Positions 24,167 to 35,656 of a DNA stretch of 64,000 bases are shown here, one piece after another. A program made the translations under genes and the position numbers. The stretch comes from Nymphaea colorata (lineage: Eukaryota > Streptophyta > Magnoliopsida > Nymphaeales > Nymphaeaceae): assembly GCF_008831285.2 (NCBI RefSeq), contig NC_045145.1:1178001-1242000 (forward strand). The letters are read 5' to 3'. Under the pieces are notes generated by a model, which made no database searches, had not been told where the DNA came from, and was given only the letters and a program-made list of their open reading frames with translations. Each line of letters starts with the position of its first letter. The stretch's first letter is position 1.

Positions 24167-25404
24167 TTGTTCCCTTCTCTTGCCTAGTTATGTAAGTGGT
24201 AGGCACTTGGTCTCTGTAGAGGGGTTTTTGATCTTCTCTTTTGTAGGGCATAAGCTTTCTTGGGGGTAGCCCTTTGTATTTGTTTGGCTCGTTGCCTTTG
24301 TAAGGTTTCCTTAGAGAATTCTTGCGTCTATTTCTCTCTTCTACTGCTTGAGCTTCAGTGAAACATTCTACCAAATTGGTATATTTCCTTCGTTGTACAT
24401 CTATCTTGACCTCCTCTTTGAGGCTACCAATGTAGGCACCCATTAGTGACTTGGTGGTCCAATCAACCAAAGATGAAAGACTTTCAGATTTGCTTTGGTA
24501 CTCTTGAACTGAGGACATTTGTACCAAATCTTTGAGCTCTATGCCAAAGTCTGTGTATGCTGAATCTCCGAATCGTGTTTGTATACCCTCACTAAATTCT
24601 CCCAAGTGATATTTGGTTGATGGCATTTGAACCATCAATACCATTACATAGCTTCTCCGTCAAAGTTGAGGATTGCGGTTGTAACCCATTCGTTTTCAGG
24701 CACACTATGACAATCAAAACATTCTTCCACCTTGAAGAGCCAATCCTTGGCATCTACCCCTGTAAAACGTGGAAAATCAATCTAAAAGGCTGGGGTTCTT
24801 CTTCATGGCTGAGTTTGGTTGCGTCTGCCTCTAAGGGTTCTCCATCAACAAACACAATATCCTCATCTTCCTGACTTTCATCCTTACTCTGGTTCTTACT
24901 AAATTGCTGGTTTTAGGGCGCTTGTTGCTGGCTGCTGGAGCCGAACCTAAAATGGAACTCAGGCCCTTGTTGGTGTCCCTTGCTTCCTTGGCCTTCGGGT
25001 TGGCTGGTGACATTATGTCTGAAATGCTCAAATTGGTTAAAACTGCTGGAAAAAGGTGGGACAGACTAGTTGTTCATTGGCACCTTGCCTTTGTCTTGAT
25101 TCGGTGGGGGGCCTTGTGTGGTTCAGTCAAATTGTTCCATTCTTTTCATCAAATTGTTTTGGCCAGCAATCGAGGAGTTCATCATCTGCTTCATCAGGTC
25201 CCATTCATCAAGTTTACTGAGGGACTTCTTGTACTCATGTAGTTCATGACATATTTGGTTCATGTTGGACTAAAGGGAATTCACTCGGCCTTGGTGTAAG
25301 GTTTCCATATCGAGTAAGTTGGATTCAACTTGTTCTTCTCGGCTGGAAGTCTCAACTTCTTGCTCGGGAGAATCATGGACAGTGGGTTTGGCTTTCTTCC
25401 CCAT
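24135..25404 (-). pseudogene. Retroelement gag, interrupted
   Basis: The reading begins at an ATG at 25404 (MGKKAKPTVHDSPEQEVETS) and runs through a Gln-rich, helical segment into the capsid-like region. That region contains RFGDSAYTDFGIELKDLVQM, then VQEYQSKSESLSSLVDW and GAYIGSLKEEVKIDVQ, the conserved gag core of plant Ty3/gypsy elements. In-frame TAG codons interrupt the N-terminal part near 25275 and 25070, and frame changes follow. Gag would form the particle that packages element RNA. This copy is non-functional. Confidence 0.85.
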
Positions 25405-26142
25405 TGAAAATTCTGCTCTTAGTCCTGTAGCATGACTGATCAAACAATCAACGAACTGCTGCTGCCGCTAACGACTGAGGAGGAAACCACTTGTCATTGT
25501 GCTGGTCGCCGGAAATTCTTCAGAAAACCAGCACGGCTTGTAAATTCAATAACTTCACGTCCAGATCTCTAAAAATCATGAAACTTGGCTGAAAAATACT
25601 AGACATGGTAGGGAATCCAATGGCACCAAGTACTGGAAAGAAAGTCATGCCTGGACCTCGGTTGTCAAGCTTGTCACCCGTTCTTCAACCGTGCAGGAAA
25701 CTTCCAGCAACAGGGGTCCACTAAAAAAATCATAACTTTTCAACCGTAGCTCTAAAAAATTGGAAATTTTAGCTGGAGATACCTGAGAAGAGACACTACC
25801 CACCTGTAATTCACTGGCTGCTGAATATGTAATTTTACCTTTGCTATGCCAAATGAACTCCGTTTCTCACGAAATTTGGACAGAATGTGTCCAAAATATT
25901 TACAAACAGGTGGGTAGGGAGCTCGCTCACAGATCACCAAAAACTTGCCTGATTTACTGGTTTGATTTATGAATTGTTCTCACTTTTCTTGAGATGGCTG
26001 CTATTCTAACACAACCTGCTATGAAATCTGAGTGTATACTTCCTAAACTCAACAAAAATCTGACATAATCTGCTGCCAAACTAAAAAATTCTCTGCTACA
26101 ATCTGAAAACCCAACTGAAATCTACCACTGGCTGCCGCAAGT

Positions 26143-26157
26143 GAGCTCTGATAACAA
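26143..26157 (-). other. Primer binding site for initiator tRNA-Met type primer
   Basis: The minus strand reads TTGTTATCAGAGCTC immediately inside the LTR. The classic plant site is TGGTATCAGAGC, so there is one mismatch (G to T). Position and sequence together fix the polarity of the retroelement. Confidence 0.8.
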
Positions 26158-26158
26158 C

Positions 26159-26492
26159 TGGTGGGAACCTTGACCCGGCTAGCGATTTCTATGCTGGAGA
26201 ATAGATCCCAAGTCCAGAATCAACTTGCGGGAGCCTAAAGTCCAAATTTAAGCAAATTATATTTACAAATTATATCCCCATCGGACAGCAACCACGGCTT
26301 AATAGTACCCTGGGTAAAAGATACAAGTGTGTTTTCCCAGACCCACGGTTTAAATACTACTTCAATAGTAAGGGGATCAAGGCTCATACAACGTGAGTGA
26401 TACAAATTTAACTCTCACAACTCACTCAACATTCATTCACAAACCATTCATACAATCCCTATAATGGCCAAACCATGCCCTTTCCCTTTGGT
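26159..26492 (-). repeat. 5' LTR, recognisable terminal part (U5 side)
   Basis: Ends with CA (minus strand) one base from the primer binding site, the arrangement expected of a 5' LTR. Similarity to the other copy stops at 26492. The next bases (cattcttttctat) match the upstream region of the related receptor-kinase relic at 46.3 kb, so 26492 is a junction with older host DNA. Confidence 0.8.
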
Positions 26493-27014
26493 CATTCTTT
26501 TCTATCGTCAAACTGCTTGTTTCCACTTTCTAATTCTTATTTATTTCTTATCTATTTTTTTAATGTTGCCTTATTTGTTTCCCATTTATTTGATTTTCCT
26601 CTGACTTTCAAGTTTTTTTAATTTTTTCTAAAAATGTACCATATTTTTCCATTATTTTTATCCTTTTTCTAGGTTTGTCATTGACAAAAACGTCTCCATT
26701 TAAAAGGAAAAAACAATCTTTGTGACTATGGTCGAAGCCCAGATTTGGAAATCTTTCAAAAAAAAAGTTCAAATTGACAACTTTGATTTGGGACTGAATA
26801 GAGTGGAAAACTGGTAAAGGAAAATAAGATAAGACCTGCCAAGAAAAAGTCTGATTGATGTAATCATTAGTGGTGCAGATGGATTTGGAATTGTGAAGCA
26901 ATATGTTCCAAAGCAATAGACCTGAGTTTTCTTCAATTTGTAAAGAAACTCACAAATTTTCTAGAAGTGAATCCATACATATATTAAAGACCTAGCTTCT
27001 TCTTCTATTCGTCC
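26493..27014 (+). other. Upstream region of the LRR receptor kinase
   Basis: T-rich sequence whose relatives lie in inverted orientation at about 46000-46330, upstream of a second copy of the gene: cattcttttctatcgtcaaa here, catacttttttattgctaaa there. The shared block shows that the duplication included the promoter. Confidence 0.6.
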
Positions 27015-28826
27015 ATGTTCTACATAACAAATTTGACAGGCATGACAACCACTGGTCAGTCACCTCAGTCGCTTGTCTTTCTTTTGTGTTTTTCTTCCTT
27101 CACCTTGATTGTGGTTCTCAGCCAAAAGGAGGTGCCCTCAGCCCATGTTTCTCTAAGCAACGGGATTGATCAATTCGCATTGCTGTCTTTCAAATCCCTT
27201 GTGACTAAAGACCCTTATAATGTGTTATCAAATTGGAGTCCCAATATTTCCTTACGTGAGTGGAATGGAGTTTCATGCAGTCCTGGTTCACAAAGGGTCG
27301 ATGGTCTGAACCTCAGCCACACAGCACTTGAAGGTACTCTCTCTCTATACATCAGCAATCTCTCCCACTTACAAGTTCTTGATCTTACAGATGTCAGTTT
27401 CCATGGTCATCCTCCCATTGATTTTAGTCACGTCCTTCAGTTAGAATATCTTTCTATAAGAAAAAACCATTTTGAGGGGTTGATTCCACAAACACTGAGC
27501 CATTGTCCAGGTCTCCAAATACTGCAAGCAATAGATAACCAATTCTGTGGAAGCATCCCATAGTTTGTAGGCAGTTTGCAAGAACTCGAACTCTTAAGCA
27601 TTGGTGGTAATAGGCTCAGCGGCACTATTCCAGTTGTGTTGGCTAATCTCACAAAACTGGAGTGGTTTAGTATTGGTCAAAAGCAGATACAGGGGAACAT
27701 TCCTCCTGAGTTGGGACACCCAACTCACTTGATCAGCTTTGACGTGCAAATGAACAATCTCACTGGTACACTGCCTGAGACCTTTTTTAACCTATCCGAT
27801 CTTTGGGGTTTGGGTTTCACGACCAATCAACTGGCAGGGCATCTCCCAAAAGATGTTGGCCGCTTCCTGCCCAATCTCCAACAACTCTATGTGGGTGAAC
27901 ATAATTTTGATGGCCCTCTCCCGGCTTCTCTTTCTAATGCTACAAGTCTTAGAGTTCTTACTGCAGAAAAAATAAATTTAGTGGTTCTGATACCATGAGA
28001 ATTAGGTATCTGTCACAACTCAGGTGCCTGCACATCTACAGAAATAGGTTGACCAATGTCCCTGGCAACCATGAGCTATCTGTTCTCACATCCTTGACCA
28101 ACTGTTGACTGCTAGAGGAAGTTCGTCTATCAAAAAACCTTCTGAATGGCATTCTTCCGGCCTCTGTTGGAAATCTGACAGCCACCTTGTTGAAACTTCA
28201 GTGATGGGCATCTAAAAGTTTTGACATTGAATGCACTATCTTGCGCCAAATCAGGCACCGAAACCTTGTTAAAGTCATTATTACATTTGCTCTAATGAAG
28301 ATTTCAAAGCTTTAGTTCTCCAATACATGCCCCTTGGCAGCCTAGCAGTCTGTCTACATTCGGGTGCCCATCACTTGAATCTCTCCGAAAGATTGGAAAT
28401 CATGATTGATGTCACTTGTGCTTTAGAGTATTTTCACCATGGTTACTCGGAGATGATACTTCATTGTGATCTGAAGTCACGTAATGTACTACTAGATGAA
28501 AGCATGACTGCATAGGTTGGTGATTTTGGCATTGCAAATTTTATAGTTGGTCACAAGTCATCGACTCTTACTACCACCCTTGGAACGATTGGATACATTG
28601 CGCCTGGTACTATCTCTTAATTTGTTTTCTTTTTATAAATTTTGCCTCTGTCGTTCGTGTGCATTCTCTCTCTTCAATAATGCTCTCATATAGAGATTGA
28701 GAAAGGGAGGGGGGAGTGTATGGGATGGGTCCAAGAGGAGGTGATGTGAAATCAAGAGAGATAAAGAGAGTGAGAAGTTTTTCCAGTTCTAGCGAGTTGT
28801 TTTCTCTCGGTTATATCTCTCTTTTC

Positions 28827-28863
<37 letters not shown>

Positions 28864-29040
28864 GGAATTGAAATAGCCGACTACCTCTAGATGTCTTTCT
28901 TTTATTTTGTATCACTAAAAATACTGCAAAAAATGCATTGGTGATGGTTAATCACTTGGCTACAGTTTTAAGCATTGCGACTGCTCTTAGGGACACAAAA
29001 ATTTTTGAACAAAAAGGTCATCAGCCACATAGGTAGCCAT

Positions 29041-29168
<128 letters not shown>

Positions 29169-30018
29169 GTGTGTGTGTATAATGATCAGTAAAACCTAGA
29201 CCAACTTATCAGGTACAAGAACCAGACCCTTTAATTTTGTTATTTAAAGTGTTCTTCTTTTAATCTAACCTTACCAATATAATCTTATGGATAGTTGACA
29301 CAAAATATATATTAAGTTGATCCTTTCTTGGCTTTTACTAGTGTTGTCATAATTAGAAAAAATGAATGGCTATCATTGCATCAACATTTTGATAATAGAA
29401 AATTCAACTTTTTTCATAAAAACAACTTGACTAGAAGCATGTTTTATATCAAAATAGTTTTTATAAATATATTAGGATGTTTATATTTTATTTAAAATAT
29501 GTTTGAAGAAAAATATTAAAGTTTCTGGTTTTTACCAATTTCTTTCTCTCTCTATCTCTCTATCTCTCTCTCCCCTTATATATATATGTGTGTGTATTGG
29601 CACTGACATACGTGGTTAGGTAATTATACTCTTATGTGTGTGGATGTGTGTGCCTTATTTACGATAAAATATCAATAAACATATTAATTGATGTGCAAAC
29701 ATTCATGATCCATCTAATCATCATGATTTGATTGTTCACACACATGAAGACATGTACACAAATATGCATTGGTGACATGTTCTCAACGAGCATAGTCTTC
29801 AATTGATCTTTTTCCTTTAACATAAGTTGTAATTTTTGTTCCTTTCTTGTATTCAAAATCCCTAATCACACATGCCTGTCTACTGAATGGCTTAAGATTG
29901 GCTGACAATTGACATTTACTAAATAGTTCACACAATTTAGGAGACATTTAGGAGAAACTGGAGATATGTCACAGGAGAGTTAAAAGAAACACCATACAAT
30001 TAATGAACCTCAACCAAT

Positions 30019-30021
<3 letters not shown>

Positions 30022-30111
<90 letters not shown>

Positions 30112-30116
30112 GTATG
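30022..30116. repeat. (TA)n followed by (TATG)n microsatellite
   Basis: 78 bp of uninterrupted TA dinucleotides and then four or so TATG/GTAT units, inside the same intron. Confidence 0.95.
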
Positions 30117-30694
30117 GATACATGTTTGATTTCTTTTAAGGGTACTTGAACATCAGTTATATTGGACTTCAGTTCTAAAAAATAAGATTGTATTCTTTTT
30201 ACATGTGTATCAGAATACAAAATGAAAAAGGCAGGATTGGAGGTTCAATTGATCTTAAGTCCATTAAGGAGCAATTACTGCTATTGGGTCATGCATTAGC
30301 ATTATCTAATTATTTTGTGCTCACTAATCATGTTTAATATTGTTGAATGGTTGAATTAGAATTTGGGATGGTGGGAAAGGTGTCAACCAAAGCCGATGTC
30401 TACAGCTACAAAATTCTCCTCCTTGAGGTGCTTACAGAAAAAATGCCTACTGATGAACAGTTTGATGGAGATTTTAGTTTGAGGCAATGGGTGGCTGAAG
30501 CATTTCCTGTTGCAATTTCAGATGTCATTGACAGCCATCTTTTGAATGAAAGCGACACTACTCCAACTGAAAGATCAGCTGCTATGAATGTTCTACTAGT
30601 AATGATCATGGAGATAGGCTTGTCATGTTCAAGGATCTCTCCAAATGAGAGAATGGCCATGAAGGAAGTGGTTGTAGGGCTCAGAAGGATATGA

Positions 30695-31845
30695 CAGAAA
30701 GCAAGAATGATAGAAGGATAATTGAAATATATCCATATATACAATGAGTTTAATTCTAGCGTGCGACCAGCCATTGGCTAAATAGTTGGAGGTGATTGCT
30801 TTCATTGAGAGCTCTCACTTGCATTTCTCAATTACAATTGTATGTAGGATTGAATAAAGACATGCTTATATGCTTGTGTGTTCTATTCCTAAGGCATTTG
30901 GGTGACTAATCTTGTAGAACAACTCGCACATTTCCAGTGCAGGTTAAGTGAAAGAGGCTTGGAACTTTGTCCATTATTGCAGTTTGTGCCTTACTCTAAG
31001 TAAGGACACCTCAATACCCATCACATAAATCCTCAGCACAATTTTTCAAACCTATCGAAAAAATGCACAACATGAAGAATGAACAAAAATGCACAATTCC
31101 AATAAGTTTTGGACTGAATTCAATTTTATCAAAAGAAGAGCCCTTGAATGAGGAGGATGAGAATTATATGCTGTGAGCATCATGTGTTATTGGAGCATGC
31201 TCTATGTGATGGTCCTCTAACAAAGGACCATGTGTTATGGACTAAAAATGGTCAAAAAGACCAAAATGATGCTGTTAGTTATTTAGAAGACCCCTCCCTC
31301 TACAAGCAAAATTGAAACTTGGAAAATCTTCATTCTATATCCTAGGAAATGAATCCACCAATGTTAAAAGGAAGCTTGGTGTTGTCTCAAAGAAAGTAAT
31401 ATCATTAATCTTTTCAAGCATACAAAAATGCATGAAGCCAAACCCATGAACACACTGATGGCCACATTCATAAAATTATTTGCCAGCCACAGTTCAAACT
31501 TCAAGGATGCTAGTTTATATTGAAGTATTGTGGGAGTATTGCAATATGTGTCTCTCACCCAGTTTGATATTGCCTTCTAAGCAAATAGGGTTGTTTGCAT
31601 CCCAAAAATTGTTTGGGTTTTGTTTTTGGAGTGTATTAAAAAACGTAAATAGAAAAAAAAAAGAACTAGACCGTCATTATGAGGCTTGGCCATTCTTGAC
31701 ACCTTTATCATGGGTAACTAATCTTAAGGCTATGTTCATTCTCCATGCATTTCATATTCACCCAAACATTATCTTTGACCTATATGTGGTGTGATATTTG
31801 GTAAAAAAAGCTAAAACTTTTTAAAGTGAAGAAAGTAAATTCTTT
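30695..31845. other. Spacer after the receptor kinase
   Basis: AT-rich presumed 3' flank. The open frames at 31364-31558 (minus) and 31480-31794 (plus) overlap each other and show no domain. Nothing recognised. Confidence 0.4.
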
Positions 31846-32450
31846 TTAAATGAAAATGTTTCAAAAACTTTTATCAAGACACTTAGTGAGAGTGAGACAA
31901 AGATTTTTAAGAAAGAGAAAATATAGAGAGAGAAAAACAAGTAAAAGAGCAAGAGATTTTAAGAGAAAATTAGGAGGGAGAGAAATAAAAATTTATAAGT
32001 GGATAGAAATAAACCGGAAAACTAGTAGAAGAGAAGGAGATTTTAAGAGAAAGATGTGTGTGTGTGTGAGAGAGAGAGAGATAAATATTTTTAAGGAAAA
32101 AAAAACTAGCTGAAGAACAAGGGACTTTAAGAGACAAATGTGTGCGAGAGGGATAGGGAGGTAAAGACTTTGATGAGAAAGAAAATAAATAAAGAGAAAA
32201 ACTAGTAGAATAGCAAAAGATTTTAAGAAAAAATGACAGAGAGAGAGAGGGAGATGTAAAGATTTTTAAGGGAGAGAGAAGAAATAGAGAAAGGAAAATT
32301 TGTGAAGATAGATTTTAAGGGAATAATCAGAAAGATATAAAGATTCCAAGAGAAAAAAATGAAAAAAATGAGAAAGAGTGAGGAAAAGAAGGAAGAAAAA
32401 ATGATATAACAATGAGATATTTTAAGCCCCATTTTTATATAGAAATTTAA
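31846..32450. repeat. GA-rich degenerate minisatellite
   Basis: Purine-rich on the plus strand with a loosely repeated theme: actagtagaagagcaagaga, then ttttaagagaaa, then a gagaga run and taaagatttttaag. At least five imperfect units of roughly 80-110 bp are visible. The strong strand asymmetry of purines continues for 600 bp. Confidence 0.7.
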
Positions 32451-34026
32451 ATTTATGAGATAATTTTGAAAATTTTCAACTTCAATATTTTTATGTAAGT
32501 GAGAGGGGAACTTGTGGTTCAATCCGATTAGGAAGACATTTTTTTAGAGGTGGATCACTTCTTTAAGACTACAAATAGGACGATCAATAGGTGTTTTTTC
32601 AAGGGAAAGAGGATTTGAAGGATGTCAAAACTAATCGTAGCTTTCCTGATTTGGACAATCCCAACCTCAAAAATCAATATAGAAGAAAAAAATTCCTACC
32701 ACAAGCACTCATCCTCATCGTTCATCCATCTATCAATAGAAAAATTAAACTGTGAATAGAAAAATCAACTGGCAATACATGCACATTGTCTATTTGTAGA
32801 GACATAACGAAGGCATACATTCAATGTAAGGTAAAAAATAGAAAAAAAAATTGAGAAAAAAAAACATATCATGCCTATTTGAGTTGATCAAATAAACAAG
32901 ACTTTGCTTCACGTTGCTCATGGTTGTTGGCTCTAAATAAGAAATTTCAAGAGCTTTGTTACATGGCCATGGGGAGATGATGAAGGGAAGAGAAAAAAAA
33001 ATGAGACTACAAGTCTGGCGATGATATGTGCTGGGGTGGAAGATTCCCCAACCCGATAAAAAATACTTGCTGGGCTGAGATAGCCTAGGCTAGGCTGGCC
33101 CGACTCTGAGTCGGGTATTGGAAGCCTGTTGTTCTGGTCAATATACACATTTGAACCCCACCTCTCCACTTTGGTTTTTTTCTCTCTCTAAAACCTTTTT
33201 CACCATAACGCCGACATTTGGCTTCCTTAACGTTGATTCTTTTTAAAAATTCTTTAGTGTATCCCCAAACCGCTCTTAAAAACTAGTGATGTGTCGCCGA
33301 AGGTTTTGAAGATATTATAAAAGGAAACTTTTTAGTTTTAATTAGAAGTTGACATCAAACCGGCTACATGACGGACGAAAGCATGATGGTCTGACTCTGG
33401 TCTGACTTTGCCCAATAACTAAATGGACCAGACTCAAACTGATAGGAAGATCTTCATGAATCCATAGAGCCAGATTTTGTTGAGCATCAGGCCAATCCCA
33501 CCCGACCTGATGCACCGCCCTACTGGCAGCATTAAGGCATTGTAGTATGTGCTAGGGTAAGTCACAAGCAAGCTCTATTAGGATAGTGTTTTATAAGACA
33601 GTGGTTCCTGAGTGGGTGTTATTTTTGTATTTTAATTAGGAAATTTGGGTCGGTCTGAGATACCGGAGAAACTTTGACATAGAACCTACAAAAGGCTACA
33701 TTGGCTCTTTTTTTTAAGAAGCCCGGGCATTTGGGAAATGAACTAGCTACTGACTGCAGAGGTGGAATGGAAGTTCATACTTGTAAGTAATAACACATTG
33801 CACCAAACATGGTATTTTAGTGCACCAAAATTTTATGTGTCAGTATGATTAATGATGAATATGTTCCTGTTTAAATAGAAAAAAGAAATTTGTTTTACAG
33901 ATAAAAAAAATTGAAAATAGTCAAAAGGCTCAAAAAGACAGTTCTTTTTCTGTAAGCCCAAAGATGCCCCCTTTTTCTTTTTCTTTTGGCATATAATTGT
34001 TGTGTGCACTGGCCAGCGCACACAAA
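32451..34026. other. Spacer without a recognised gene
   Basis: No domain recognised. A tract near 33040-33130 with words such as gggctgagatagcctaggct and ctggcccgactctgagtcgg, and another near 33380-33510, resemble the subterminal sequences of hAT-like nonautonomous elements. No matching pair of ends was found. Confidence 0.35.
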
Positions 34027-34250
34027 TCGAACTCCTATTTTGAGTTTTGAGTCTCGCCACCCCCTTCCTCCGTTTCGCTTATACGTTTTATGTATTCCTT
34101 TATTGTTTTTGACATTTTTTTGCAAAATCATTGACAAGTTGAAACTTAATTATATGTTCTCTCTCTCTTTCTGCCCTTACCTAGATATCGCACCTTTCCA
34201 TGTAAGGTAAGCAAAAGAATTGAAATTGCCTCGTCATTCACTTGGTAAGA
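34027..34250. repeat. Inverted dispersed repeat, partner at 49331-49549
   Basis: From tcgaactcct to cattcacttggtaagat this segment matches the reverse complement of 49331-49549 over about 220 bp, including acgttttatgtattccttta here and acgttttctgtattccttta there. In this copy it lies directly in front of the PMD and Tat retroelement reading frames; in the other it follows an unrecognised coding segment. It may be the 5' part of a shared mobile element. Confidence 0.8.
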
Positions 34251-34437
34251 TCTTTTCACTAATTCAATCTTTATCTTTTAGAGTCATCCTTCAAGATGTA
34301 TTCTTTCCAATGTGGTGTCACCTTCGCTTATGATCACATCCTCTTGGGGAAGGACCCAAACGGTCTACTTACATCTCTGTGAGTCTAAACCTTTGGCTCC
34401 CGAATGGTATCAGCCTTAGCATCCCACCTTCTCTCGA

Positions 34438-35480
34438 ATGTTTCCTTCTTACTTTGAAGAATTTGGGCTAGAGACAGTGGCAGCTGGAGGAATGCAGTCA
34501 GTTGATAGAAATATGGTACATGCAATCGCCGAGCGTTGGAACCCAAGGACCTCCTCTTTTTGGTTTCCATGGGGAGAAATGACAATACTACTAGATGAAT
34601 TTGTCGAAATGCTCGACCTCCCTACCCCAACTTGTGACCCAAATGATCCATTGGAAAAACAATTCCATATGAACCCAACCAAGGTTAATACAAATGACCT
34701 TATAGCCCATTTTACTGGACGAAAAACTTGGCGTCTAGTAGAAAACCATGAAAATCAAAGCATCAACTTGAAAATTTGTATGAAGAATTTGGAGCTTGTG
34801 TTGAACGTTCCACTTTGCCTCGGAAAGCCATAAGAAGAATTAAACATTGTATGATGCTTTGCACAGTAGGAGTGACCCTTTTCACCAATGGAAGTAACCT
34901 CCGAGATGTTAGTATTGCTCAACTTTTCTAGGTATGGGGGCATAATGGGACCCAACACTTGTCAGCAGCAATGACAACCTTAGCATTCCTTTACTGATTA
35001 TTCACCCATTCCACCATTGGAGATATTGACTTCGTTGCAGCATGCACATATGCTTTGCAATTTCTGTCTCTCAAGCACGCGAGATCCCAAGTCAGTCTAT
35101 TCAAGAACACTGATGGAGCATTGACAGTCTTAGAATCATACTGCCGTCTGATCCAGCGCTTAGATGGAGATGAAATCATTTGGGACTATTATGATCGTCG
35201 TGAGAGTCCACGTCATTGACTCACCATCCTCATGGGCATACTCCACTCGTGGGCCCCTATCTCATAACTGATTATTGTGCTGATAGATGCATGAGACAGT
35301 TCTCTCAAAGGCTTGCCCACAAAATTCAACCTCAGTTATCCTCAATGGGCAGCATTGTTTGCAGTAGCCTGATAAGTATGGAAGGCATATATATCATACA
35401 CTTGGTTTGTAGGCCCAGTGGTAAAGAAGGAATACGCCGAGTTGTGGGATGCCAACCGACCACCATCCATCGTTAATTAA
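34438..35480 (+). pseudogene. Plant mobile domain (PMD) region upstream of gag
   Basis: PMDs occur in nuclear silencing factors of the MAIN/MAIL family and in plant transposable elements. The first 132 codons (34438-34833) contain MVHAIAERWNPRTSSFWFPW, then GEMTILLDEFVEMLDLPTPT, the PMD signature (RWxPxTxxFxxPxGEMTxTLxD...LxLP). After a frame change near 34830 the sequence continues with MMLCTVGVTLFTNG, then VSIAQLF, AAMTTLAFLY and YALQFLSLKHAR, similar in pattern to the helical remainder of the domain, with several stops. No DNA-binding finger or phosphatase domain is attached. It lies about 0.2 kb before the gag start and on the same strand, so it most likely belongs to the retroelement, although a separate gene next to it cannot be excluded. 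Confidence 0.75.
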
Positions 35481-35656
35481 AAGTTTACATTGTCAATCTT
35501 GTACTCCTTATGTCATCTTCAGTCATTGTCATCTTTATTAGTATTTTCTTTGGATGTAATTTTTAAAAACTATATGAACCTTCATTTTGACATCATTTCT
35601 TTCCAATGACTTTTCATTTTCTTGTCTCACAAGGTGAATACTTGAAAGTCAACAAG

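Larger units (their letters stand above)
17566..26492 (-). mobile_element. Degenerate Ty3/gypsy chromovirus retrotransposon
   Basis: In minus-strand order: LTR fragment (26159-26492), primer binding site (26143-26157), leader, gag (25404-24135), zinc knuckle and protease (24166 on), reverse transcriptase, RNase H, integrase and a C-terminal chromodomain ending near 20370, then an untranslated stretch and the other LTR copy (17566-17900). The order PR-RT-RH-IN and the terminal chromodomain identify a plant chromovirus. Every domain has frameshifts or stops, so it cannot move by itself. The two LTR copies agree at about 90% by eye over 335 bp, then part abruptly. The right-hand copy borders the upstream region of an LRR receptor-kinase gene, so it may be truncated there. 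No 5-bp target-site duplication is evident. Confidence 0.93.
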
